A DNA stretch of 11,718 nucleotides from VXLM01 sp034421575 (GTDB lineage: Bacteria; Chloroflexota; Dehalococcoidia; Lucifugimonadales; VXLM01), in assembly GCA_034421575.1 (NCBI GenBank), contig DAOUKG010000062.1:1-11718 (forward strand), given 5' to 3'. This document shows, piece by piece, positions 1-5,762 of the stretch; within the stretch, counting starts at the first letter, position 1, and each line of letters begins with the position of its first letter. The notes under the pieces were generated by a model that did not search any database, had not been told where the DNA came from, and was given only the letters and a program-made list of their open reading frames with translations. Position numbers and translations under genes: made by a program.

Positions 1-54
1 CTTGACCAACGCTGCCTGCGTCACCTTCGCCACTTTGTTCATACCATCCGCCAT
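1..54 (-). CDS. N-terminal fragment of an unrecognised protein
   Basis: An open frame enters from the left edge on the minus strand. It begins with ATG at 54 and reads MADGMNKVAKVTQAALVK before the window ends. The start lies just left of a repeat remnant at 101-140, which is what a gene starting next to an intergenic repeat would look like. The frame stays open upstream of the ATG for some distance, so the start is not certain, and only 18 codons can be seen. The peptide has an amphipathic, basic look but I do not recognise a family. The gene would be divergent from holB. Confidence 0.35.
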   Translation of the reverse strand, partial: MADGMNKVAKVTQAALVK

Positions 55-100
55 CTGATTGTGTCTCTCACTCAGCCTACCGTGCCCCAAACAAAACAAT

Positions 101-180
101 GAGACAGCCTCCGACGGGAGAGGGGATAAATCGGCCTGCCTATTGATCAAATTCATGTTGACTGAATACCAGGCAACTGC
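101..180 (+). repeat. Remnant of the composite hairpin repeat with its tail
   Basis: GAGACAGCCTCCGACGGGAG at 101-120 carries the right arm of the constant hairpin (GGGAGAGGGG), but the normal left arm CCCTCTCCC is missing. It continues into the tail GGGATAAATCGGCC and then CAAATTCATG at 149-158 and TACCAGG near 167-173. The same tail is seen at 7416-7463, and a close relative of the arm junction at 9206-9231. It occupies most of the gap between the leftward fragment and holB, so the holB promoter must lie within or next to it. I see no convincing -10 box. Confidence 0.6.
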
Positions 181-192
181 ATCGCACTGTTC

Positions 193-198
193 AGGAGA
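193..198 (+). promoter_or_regulatory. Ribosome binding site that decides the holB start
   Basis: AGGAGA sits only one base before a GTG at 199, which is too close to serve it. It lies 12-13 bases before the in-frame GTG at 211. This spacing, together with the usual N-terminus of the delta prime family, favours 211. Confidence 0.5.
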
Positions 199-210
199 GT
201 GGTTCAACCA

Positions 211-1245
211 GTGTTTCGTACGGTAGGGCATGACAAGGCTGTGAAGGCGCTTACCCGCGCCATCGTCAATGAGGCGATTGCGCACGCCTACCTGATCGCG
301 GGTCCGCCGCAGGTCGGCAAGATGACCCTGGCGATGGACATCGCGCGGGCGGTCAACTGTGTATCGGACGAGCAGCCCAATATGTTCGGCGAGACGGAGC
401 CGAAGCCCTGCGGCGCGTGCGGCCCCTGCGACCGGATCACGAGAGGGCTGCACACGGACGTGCGAGTGGTGAGCCTGGGAGTCGACTCGCGGGGGAGGAC
501 GCAGACGCTCATCTCCATCGACCAGGTGAGGGACATTCAGCGCGAGGCGAGCCTGCGGCCGTCCGAGGGCAAATACCGCGTGTTCATCATCGACCGAGCC
601 GAGTACCTCAGCCCGGGTGCAGCGACTGCCCTGCTCAAGACATTGGAGGAGCCGCCGGACCAGGTGATATTCATTCTTGCCGCGTCCGACAGCGACCGGC
701 TGCTTCCGACGATCTCGTCGAGGTGCCAGACGTACAAACTGCGTCCCGTCCAGCAGTCGGTCATAGCGGAATACCTGAGGTCGGAGCACGGCGCCGAGGA
801 GGAGGCCGCAGAGGAGATCGCACGTCTCTCGGAGGGGCGGATTGGATGGGCTATCAGCACCATCGGAGACCCTTCCGTGCTGGAGGAGATAGAGGAGAAG
901 GTCACCACGGTCGAGACCGTGGTTCGGGCGGGACTGGAAGCGCGGTTCGAGTACGCAGAGAAGATGGCGCGGGCCTTCAGTCGCGACCGTGACGCCGTCA
1001 GGGACGAGCTTGCCGTCTGGCTGGAGTGGTGGAGGGACATGATGATCGTAAAGGCGGGTCTCCCGCGCTATGTGAAGCACCTTGCCAGGCTCGATACTTT
1101 CCAAGCGGGGGCGGCGAAGGTTACGGTGGAAGAGGTCGCCAAGGCGGTCTCCGCAGTGGAGGAGACGGCGCGGCGGCTCGACCGGAACGCCAACGCAAGG
1201 TTGACTCTGGACAACATGATGCTCGCCATTCCGCGCATCCGGTGA
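211..1245 (+). CDS. holB: DNA polymerase III subunit delta prime
   Basis: This is the delta prime subunit of the clamp loader, the cytoplasmic AAA+ complex that loads the beta sliding clamp on primed DNA. From the GTG at 211 it is 344 residues. The N-terminus FRTVGHDKAVKAL aligns with the usual start of the family. A degenerate P-loop GPPQVGKMT is at about 31-39, followed by a zinc-binding cysteine set (C50, C67, C70, C73). IIDRAEYL with the LLKTLEEPP block lies at about 126-149, and the SSRC motif carrying the arginine finger at 169-172. The C-terminal part is helical, as expected for the collar domain. There is no long tau-like tail, which argues against dnaX. A GTG at 199 would add four residues. 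It is followed after 54 bases by the ricT-like remnant, as holB is followed by yaaT in Bacillus, so the two are probably cotranscribed. Confidence 0.93.
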   Translation: MFRTVGHDKAVKALTRAIVNEAIAHAYLIAGPPQVGKMTLAMDIARAVNCVSDEQPNMFGETEPKPCGACGPCDRITRGLHTDVRVVSLGVDSRGRTQTLISIDQVRDIQREASLRPSEGKYRVFIIDRAEYLSPGAATALLKTLEEPPDQVIFILAASDSDRLLPTISSRCQTYKLRPVQQSVIAEYLRSEHGAEEEAAEEIARLSEGRIGWAISTIGDPSVLEEIEEKVTTVETVVRAGLEARFEYAEKMARAFSRDRDAVRDELAVWLEWWRDMMIVKAGLPRYVKHLARLDTFQAGAAKVTVEEVAKAVSAVEETARRLDRNANARLTLDNMMLAIPRIR

Positions 1246-1299
1246 GGCCCATCAGGGGGACGGAGAGGAAGCCAATAAGGCCTAGAAGGTGATTGGAAG

Positions 1300-1527
1300 A
1301 TGATGGAAGAACGCCGCAAGCAAGGGGAGATCGTCGGGGTGCGCTTCACTCCGTCGGGGAAGGTGTATTTCTTTGCGCCGGGGAATGTGGTGGTGTCCGT
1401 AGGGGACAGCGTTGAGGTTGAGACCGACGTTGGCTACCGGGAGGGTACGGTGGTCATTGCGCCGGACCAGGTACGGTACGCCGACCTCAAGGGTGGGCTT
1501 GACACGATAGTGCGGAAGATCGGGTAG
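1300..1527 (+). CDS. Truncated RicT/PSP1-type protein, N-terminal part only
   Basis: The 75-residue product matches the first part of PSP1-domain proteins (RicT/YaaT). It shows EIVGVRFTPSGKVYFFAPG, a VGDSVEVET strand and a REGTVVIAPDQV strand, in the order seen in full members. In Bacillus RicT is a cytoplasmic partner of RicA and RicF that influences RNA processing and phosphorelay activity. The family is usually about 270 residues, with a C-terminal region rich in cysteines. Here the frame stops right after DTIVRKIG, and I find no continuation in any frame before the repeat at 1607. AAGGTGAT at about 1286-1293 is a good ribosome site, and ATG at 1303 is an alternative start. It may be a decayed gene or a genuine one-domain version. 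The clean reading frame and good ribosome site leave the second open. Confidence 0.75.
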   Translation: MMEERRKQGEIVGVRFTPSGKVYFFAPGNVVVSVGDSVEVETDVGYREGTVVIAPDQVRYADLKGGLDTIVRKIG

Positions 1528-1540
1528 GGGTTGCCGACGA

Positions 1541-1550
1541 TTGGGCCCAA
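1541..1550. other. Perfect 10-base palindrome TTGGGCCCAA
   Basis: TTGGGCCCAA lies 13 bases after the ricT-like stop. It has no T-run behind it, so it is not an intrinsic terminator. It could be a protein site or chance. Confidence 0.3.
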
Positions 1551-1606
1551 GGGCATGAATTAAATCCGGGGAAGGCGCTATCGACCCACATCCACCGCCC
1601 ATCTGG

Positions 1607-1626
1607 ATACCGGCCTTCGCCGGTAT
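1607..1626. repeat. 20-base palindromic repeat, variant ATACCGGC
   Basis: The arms ATACCGGC and GCCGGTAT pair perfectly around CTTC, within a context CTGG...GACGG shared with three other copies (9092-9111, 9235-9254, 11470-11489). The arms differ from those copies but still pair. It lies between the convergent ends of the ricT-like gene and the aminotransferase, so it could act as a two-way transcription barrier, although no T-run follows on either strand. Confidence 0.8.
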
Positions 1627-1651
1627 GACGGTTGTACTTGAGAGGGGACTT

Positions 1652-2560
1652 TTACGGTGTATGGCGGGTGCCGTAGCGGAGGGCCTGGTCGACGATGTCG
1701 AGGCCGACGTTTTCGCTCCATGCGGCGAGCAGTTGCTGGGTGACGGGGCCTATCGTGCCGTCTCCAACCGGGCGTTTGTCGACGGTGGTTACGGGGACCA
1801 TGCACCATGAGGTACTGGTGAAGAAGCACTCGTCGGCGTTGAGCACGTCGTAGGGCTGGATGTCCTCGATTCTCGTCTCGATGTCGAGTTGGGATGTGAG
1901 GCCAAGCACCACCTTGCGGGATACCCCTGCCAGTGCGGTGCGAGTGGTGGCAGTCCTTACGACGCCGTCGGTGACTATGAAGACGTTGTACGACGAGCCC
2001 TCTGTGATGTAGCCGTCGCGGTCGCGGAGGATCGGAAGTGCTTCGGGGTCGAACTCATTGGCCTCCAGTTCCGCGAGGTTGAAGTTCATGCGGCTGTAGT
2101 GCTTGATCTTGGGGTCGAGCGCTTCGTGGTGGTATGACTGCGTTCGGGTTATCACGGCCTTCAGGCCTTCGTAGGCCTCGTAGTAGCCTGCGAAGTCGAG
2201 GCCGGAGACGCGGATGCCGACCTGCGCGCCGTCGGCAGACCAGGCGCGGCGACCCTTCCCTCTCGTCACGAAGTGGTGGATGTGGAGGTCGCCGACGGCA
2301 TCCAGCTTATCGAGGTTGCGCTCGACGGCCTCTTCGGTGAGGTCGGCCATCTCTTCTTCCGTCAGGCCGGGGTCTAGGCGGATGTAGTCGAGGGAGCGGT
2401 AGAGGCGTTGGATGTGGTCGTCGAGGTGGTAGATCTTGCCATTGAAGGTCCGCGTGGCTTCGAACGTGGCGTCGGCGACCATGAATCCGCGGTCGAGGGG
2501 ATCAATGCGGATTTCCTCGCTGGGTACCCACTCGCCGTTCCAGTAGGCTGTGAAACTCAT
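1652..2560 (-). CDS. PLP-dependent class IV aminotransferase
   Basis: This is a 302-residue fold-type IV aminotransferase, cytoplasmic, moving amino groups between amino acids or amines and keto acids. The N-terminus MSFTAYWNGEWVP and the DRGFMVADATFEATRTFNG block are typical. R52 in HIQRLYRS should contact the PLP phosphate, K153 in KIKHYSRMN is the predicted Schiff-base lysine, and E187 in YITEGSSYN should hold the pyridine nitrogen. VTRGKGRRA at about 98-106 is closer to D-amino-acid or (R)-amine transaminases than to branched-chain enzymes, so ilvE is not assigned. A longer in-frame start at 2602 exists, but GGGAG seven bases before the ATG at 2560 favours the shorter form. It diverges from the sialidase and probably uses the promoter at 2770-2799, giving a leader of about 200 bases. 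Confidence 0.9.
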   Translation of the reverse strand: MSFTAYWNGEWVPSEEIRIDPLDRGFMVADATFEATRTFNGKIYHLDDHIQRLYRSLDYIRLDPGLTEEEMADLTEEAVERNLDKLDAVGDLHIHHFVTRGKGRRAWSADGAQVGIRVSGLDFAGYYEAYEGLKAVITRTQSYHHEALDPKIKHYSRMNFNLAELEANEFDPEALPILRDRDGYITEGSSYNVFIVTDGVVRTATTRTALAGVSRKVVLGLTSQLDIETRIEDIQPYDVLNADECFFTSTSWCMVPVTTVDKRPVGDGTIGPVTQQLLAAWSENVGLDIVDQALRYGTRHTP

Positions 2561-2754
2561 GCTCGTGCTCCCGTCCGGCTGGGAAACCGAATCGCCGTGC
2601 ATCTACAGTTTACGCCAGAGGCGGGGTCTCGAACAGTATATGAGTGATGTTGGCCGGGACAATCGCAATGGCACGGACGGGGCGGCTAGGGTGTCGAGTG
2701 AGTGGGTCGGCGGGGCGAGGCAATGTGAAGACAACGACAATACCCAATGAAAGT

Positions 2755-2814
2755 GTGCCATTTAGTGCCATTCTGAGCCACTTTTCTTGTTATTGTCAAA
2801 TTGTGCCAGTGCCG
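2755..2814. promoter_or_regulatory. Phased GTGCCA repeats, candidate operator
   Basis: GTGCCA occurs at 2755 and 2765, the variant GAGCCA at 2775, GTGCCA again at 2803 and GTGCCG at 2809. The first three are exactly 10 bases apart, about one helical turn, in a locally AT-richer stretch of the divergent gap. The set overlaps the -10 box of the predicted leftward promoter and flanks its -35. That is the usual position for a repressor or activator site. No regulator gene is in the window. Confidence 0.45.
2770..2799 (-). promoter_or_regulatory. Sigma-70-like promoter for the aminotransferase
   Basis: On the minus strand a perfect TTGACA (2799-2794) is followed after 18 bases by CAGAAT (2775-2770, four of six matches to TATAAT). 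Transcription would start near 2763 and run into the aminotransferase. I see no equally good rightward promoter for the sialidase in the same gap (2561-2909), which otherwise holds only the GTGCCA repeats. Confidence 0.45.
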
Positions 2815-2909
2815 AAAGGGCAAGAAACGACTGAAGAGCGACGTGTTGGTCGTGATGTGGTAGTTTTCAGCACGCGACCGGTGTATGAACTCTGCTTTGG
2901 GGCATGGAT

Positions 2910-3911
2910 ATGGAAAAAACGGAGCTATTCGTCTCGGAGACGGGAGGGTATAGGAAATACCGCATACCGGCGCTGGTCGTGACCGTTGAGGGCACCGTGC
3001 TGGCGTTTTGCGAGGCGCGCCGTCATACCGGACAGGACGATGACGAGATCGATATTTTTGTAAGGCGCAGCACGGACGGCGGGCGGACGTGGGAGGAGCG
3101 ACGCAGGGTCGTCTCGGACGGGAACCGCACGTGCGGCAATCCGTGTCCGGTGGTCGACCGTCAGACGGGTGCGGTCATCCTGACGTTCTGCAAGGACAAC
3201 CAAGAGGTGTACGTCACGCGGAGTGATGACGACGGGCTGACGTGGAGCGAGCCGGTAGAGATAACGGACAGCGTGAAGGACCCGTCGTGGTCGTACCTTG
3301 GGACGGGGCCGGGTCACGGCATCCAGCTTCGCAGCGGACGGCTACTGATTCCCTGCTGGTCGGACGGCAGTCCGGGACCGGCGACGTGGCGGGAGCCTCT
3401 GCCTGTGTGGAATCAGGTCCAATCGTCGTATGCCTTCTATAGCGACGACGGCGGGCGAACATGGCAACGCGGTGAGGAGATGACGAGGGACGCATCGGAC
3501 GAGTGCGAGGCGGTTGAGCTGCTGGACGGCACGGTGTACATGAACATGCGCAGCAGGCACGGCATAAAGCGTCGCGCCTACGCTCGAAGCGCGGATGGTG
3601 GCGAGACGTGGACGGAGGTCAAGTACGATCCGAATCTGCCGGAGCCTTCGTGCCAAGGGAGCGTCGTCCGGCTCGACGAGGGCCGGGTGCTCCTGTCGCA
3701 TCCGACAAATACGGAGATACGGACACACATGACGGTGTGGATGAGCTATGACGAGTGCCGCACGTGGCCGGTGTCGAAGGTGCTGCACGAGGGGTATGCA
3801 TCCTACTCCGATCTCGCGGTGGTCGACGGGCACATCCTGTGCTACTACGAGGTTGGCCAGGGCGGGGGGATGATTCTCGCCCGGTTCGCGCCGGAGTGGT
3901 TGGAGGGGTAG
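2910..3911 (+). CDS. GH33 exo-alpha-sialidase, cytosolic NEU2-like
   Basis: This 333-residue protein is a six-bladed BNR propeller of the sialidase superfamily, which removes terminal sialic acids from glycans. The catalytic set is complete by inspection: the first arginine in YRIP (R18), the acid/base aspartate in GQDDDEID (D43), the glutamate in DECEAVEL (E198), the second arginine in MNMRS (R214), the third in SHPTNTEIRTH (R271), and the tyrosine in ASYSDL (Y299). Asp boxes are at 54-61, 105-112, 178-185 and 227-234, with a degenerate fifth (SYDECRTW) at 279-286. NPCPVVDRQTG, GPGHGIQL and SHPT resemble mammalian NEU2. There is no signal peptide or membrane segment, so it should be cytoplasmic. 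TTGGGG seven bases before the ATG at 2910 favours that start over the ATG at 2904. The true substrate is unknown, and the gene has no sialic acid transport or catabolism genes beside it. Confidence 0.88.
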   Translation: MEKTELFVSETGGYRKYRIPALVVTVEGTVLAFCEARRHTGQDDDEIDIFVRRSTDGGRTWEERRRVVSDGNRTCGNPCPVVDRQTGAVILTFCKDNQEVYVTRSDDDGLTWSEPVEITDSVKDPSWSYLGTGPGHGIQLRSGRLLIPCWSDGSPGPATWREPLPVWNQVQSSYAFYSDDGGRTWQRGEEMTRDASDECEAVELLDGTVYMNMRSRHGIKRRAYARSADGGETWTEVKYDPNLPEPSCQGSVVRLDEGRVLLSHPTNTEIRTHMTVWMSYDECRTWPVSKVLHEGYASYSDLAVVDGHILCYYEVGQGGGMILARFAPEWLEG

Positions 3912-3921
3912 GGGGAGAGGT

Positions 3922-3950
3922 GTTGGGTTCTGGGTGCTAGGTGCTGGGGA
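3922..3950 (+). repeat. Heptad tract TGGGTTC/TGGGTGC, G-quadruplex-prone
   Basis: About four imperfect 7-base units (TGGGTTC, TGGGTGC, TAGGTGC, TGGGGAG) start 11 bases after the sialidase stop and lead straight into a composite repeat copy at 3955. The G-runs are spaced so that a quadruplex could form on the plus strand, that is, in the sialidase transcript. Confidence 0.65.
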
Positions 3951-3954
3951 GGGA

Positions 3955-4006
3955 CCCTCACCCCCTGCCTACGCAGGGGCAGGCTCTAGCCCTCTCCCAC
4001 GACGGG
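3955..4006 (+). repeat. Composite hairpin repeat, copy with CCCCTGC-type hairpin
   Basis: CCCTCACC is followed by hairpin arms CCCCTGC and GCAGGGG around CTAC, then GCAGGCTCTAGCC and the left arm CCCTCTCCC of the constant hairpin. The right arm is broken: the sequence after ACGACGGG diverges to CTGACAGGGGTAGG. This is a decayed copy in the gap between the convergent sialidase and amidohydrolase genes. Confidence 0.85.
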
Positions 4007-4066
4007 CTGACAGGGGTAGGTATTTAACAACTGGCCACTCTCCCATAGGTGAGAAAGTCCCCCGCT

Positions 4067-4224
4067 GTCATTCTGAGCGCAGCGGAGTCGAAGAATCTAA
4101 AATGTCTGTCCCAACGTGAAGCTGACACGGAGAAGGATTGGTTCTCGGTCACGATACAAGCGTGGCTCTGGCCGTCCGGTCTTGCGGTGATGGATTTTAG
4201 ATTCCTCGCTGCGCTCGGAATGAC
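4067..4224. repeat. 158-base inverted-repeat unit, MITE-like
   Basis: The left arm (4067-4103) starts GTCATTCTGAGCGCAGCG and ends GAATCTAAAAT. The right arm (4194-4224) starts ATTTTAGATTCC and ends GCTCGGAATGAC. They are inverted copies that differ by one base change and a six-base insertion near the middle of the left arm. About 90 bases between them have no convincing gene. Related GTCATTCTGAGCG sequences are common dispersed repeats in environmental bacteria. A non-autonomous element or a large hairpin is possible, but no target duplication is evident. Confidence 0.6.
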
Positions 4225-4305
4225 AGGGTTGCGGTGGCCAGATTGTAGCTACAATCCCATTTTACATACCCCTTTCAGCCCGCTGGGGAAGAAGGGATAA
4301 GAGGG

Positions 4306-4330
4306 CCTTCGACAGGCTCAGGCCGAACGG
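4306..4330. repeat. Dispersed repeat CCTTCGACAGGCTCAG...
   Basis: CCTTCGACAGGCTCAGG followed by CCGAACGG is an imperfect palindrome (outer arms TTCG and CGAA). From general knowledge it belongs to a family widely scattered in bacterial intergenic DNA. Only one copy is in the window. Confidence 0.45.
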
Positions 4331-4335
4331 GGTCA

Positions 4336-4367
4336 AGGGGATTCACCGCAGAGGGCGCGGAGAGCGC
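4336..4367. repeat. 32-base direct repeat, first copy
   Basis: This 32-base unit begins AGGGGATTCACCGCAGAGGG and ends GCGGAGAGCGC. It is identical to 11421-11452, seven kilobases away, and both copies are followed by a purine-rich run. The gap 3912-4473 (562 bases) holds only repeats such as this and no gene. Confidence 0.75.
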
Positions 4368-4406
4368 AGAGTGGGGAGAAAGGGTGTGAGGGTGCTGGGG
4401 AAGGAC

Positions 4407-4467
4407 CCCTCACCCCCTGCCTACGCAGGGGCAGGCTCTAGCCCTCTCCCACGAACGGGAGAGGGGA
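4407..4467 (+). repeat. Composite hairpin repeat, near-complete copy
   Basis: CCCTCACC is followed by arms CCCCTGC and GCAGGGG around CTAC, the linker GCAGGCTCTAG, then arms CCCTCTCCC and GGGAGAGGG. The second loop is ACGAAC rather than the usual ACGAC. It is preceded by GGGTGCTGGGGAAGGA, a remnant of the heptad tract. It ends six bases before the amidohydrolase stop codon, so the leftward transcript carries the complementary strand of this structure as its 3' end. Confidence 0.88.
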
Positions 4468-4473
4468 TACGCG

Positions 4474-5559
4474 CTAGGCGTCGAAGAGGGTGGCGATGTT
4501 TCCGCCGAAGATGGCGTTCATGTCGCGTTGGGGGATGAAGTGGCAGTAGTCGCGGAGGTACGCGAGGCTTTGGCGGTAGGTGGCGTGGCGCTCGACGTTG
4601 GGGAGGTCGGAGCCCCAGCAGAGGCGGTTGGGGCCCAGGCGTTCGTAGTATTGGCGGATGACGGGCAATATCTCGCTGTAGGGATAGTCGAAGGCGGCTC
4701 CCTGGAAGATGGGGAAGAGGAGTTCGGATATGACGTTGGGGGCGTCGATGGCGTCCCACGCGGCTTCGGGGATTTTTGCAGTACCGTCTTCCATGAACCG
4801 GGCTACGGTGAGGCCGTGCGTCAGGACGCAGGGGATGTCGGGGTAGATGTTCAGCCAGCGGTTGAAGGCCGCAAGCTGGGCGAGATAGGCGTCCTGGCCG
4901 GGGATTGAGGTCGTGACGTTCCAGAAGACGGGGATGCCCAGCGAGCGGACGCGGTCCCAGAACGGGAAGAAGGCGGGATCGTCGACGGGTGTGTCGCGGC
5001 GGTGCATCTCGAATGAGCCGGTGTTGAACCATAGGGCATGGAGGCCGTACTCGTCGATGGCGATATCGAGCGAGCGGACCTCGGAGGGACCGTCGATCTT
5101 CCATTCGTCGACAAGGGCGAGGCCCCAGAAACGGTCGGGGTGTTGCCTGACGGCCTCGGCGATGTAGTCGTTCAGGCGTCCGTAGAGGTGACCGCTCTGG
5201 ATGACGGCGCGGTCGACGCCGGCGTAGTCCATCTGGGCGATGATGAATTCCGGCGTGGACTCGAGGTCGCGCATGGAGGGCGGGAGGTACTGCTTGAGGT
5301 AGTCGACGCCGCCTGAGGTCCATACGAACTTGCCGTGTCCACCACTGCGGAAGTCGACGTCGTACATGGCGTTTAGGGCAACGTCCTCGCCGTCGTAGAG
5401 GGTCTGGTGGGTGACGGCGGTGTTGTCGGAGACGCGGCGCATGGGCTGGTGGTGTGTCATGATCGTGTGCTGGACGTAGCGCAGGTGCTCGGCTGCGGAC
5501 GGGTGGCCGGATGGGCCGCCCATGGGAGGGAAGATGTGCGCGTGGGAGTCGACGATCAT
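4474..5559 (-). CDS. Amidohydrolase-2 family metal-dependent hydrolase
   Basis: This 361-residue TIM-barrel protein belongs to the ACMSD-like amidohydrolase family (Amidohydro_2), cytoplasmic hydrolases or decarboxylases. The first-strand HxH is in DSHAHIF (H6, H8), the strand-six histidine in CVLTHG (H248), and the last-strand aspartate in WGSDLPN (D318). FGGNIATLF at the C-terminus is the usual closing motif. The strand-five histidine that completes the metal site in ACMSD appears to be replaced: VFWNVTT puts N214 where LFVHP is expected. The substrate cannot be told. The start is supported by the match of MIVDSHAHIF to the family and by a weak AGG five bases upstream. The neighbouring amidase is separated by a repeat, so cotranscription is uncertain. 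SAR202-type genomes often carry many such hydrolases. Confidence 0.88.
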   Translation of the reverse strand: MIVDSHAHIFPPMGGPSGHPSAAEHLRYVQHTIMTHHQPMRRVSDNTAVTHQTLYDGEDVALNAMYDVDFRSGGHGKFVWTSGGVDYLKQYLPPSMRDLESTPEFIIAQMDYAGVDRAVIQSGHLYGRLNDYIAEAVRQHPDRFWGLALVDEWKIDGPSEVRSLDIAIDEYGLHALWFNTGSFEMHRRDTPVDDPAFFPFWDRVRSLGIPVFWNVTTSIPGQDAYLAQLAAFNRWLNIYPDIPCVLTHGLTVARFMEDGTAKIPEAAWDAIDAPNVISELLFPIFQGAAFDYPYSEILPVIRQYYERLGPNRLCWGSDLPNVERHATYRQSLAYLRDYCHFIPQRDMNAIFGGNIATLFDA

Positions 5560-5625
5560 TTGCCTATCTCATGTAACGCCGAGTTAGTGTGATGCCGCCG
5601 CAATCTCACTTGACAGCCTCGTACA

Positions 5626-5662
5626 CCCTCACCCTAGCCCTCTCCCACGACGGGAGAGGGGA
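5626..5662 (+). repeat. Composite hairpin repeat, constant hairpin only
   Basis: CCCTCACCCTAGCCCTCTCC runs straight into ACGACGGGAGAGGGG. The variable hairpin is absent and only the constant one (arms CCCTCTCCC and GGGAGAGGG, loop ACGAC) remains. It lies between the amidase stop and the amidohydrolase start. No T-run follows on either strand. The remaining bases to 5762 show no gene or clear promoter. Confidence 0.85.
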
Positions 5663-5762
5663 TACTCGCCCCTCGACCTCGCTGTAATATCCAATTGGGA
5701 CCGGTGCTAGCCATTGTCTCGGTTTCGTCACTATCAAGAATTGCGGCGTGGTCATTTCGGCT

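Noticed and set aside
158..186. TTGACT at 158-163 as the -35 box of a holB promoter
   Set aside because: No acceptable -10 box is found at 16-18 bases downstream.
2644..2982. Rightward frame of 112 codons across the divergent gap
   Set aside because: It overlaps the sialidase start in another frame, crosses the promoter and operator-like repeats, and matches no family I recognise.
4407..4467. Hairpins as intrinsic terminators
   Set aside because: Stems are strong, but none is followed by a T-run on either strand, so a standard intrinsic terminator cannot be claimed.
4421..5323. Leftward open frame of 300 codons overlapping the amidohydrolase
   Set aside because: It is Arg/Pro/His-rich, in another frame of a gene with clear family motifs, and its 3' end reads through a hairpin repeat.
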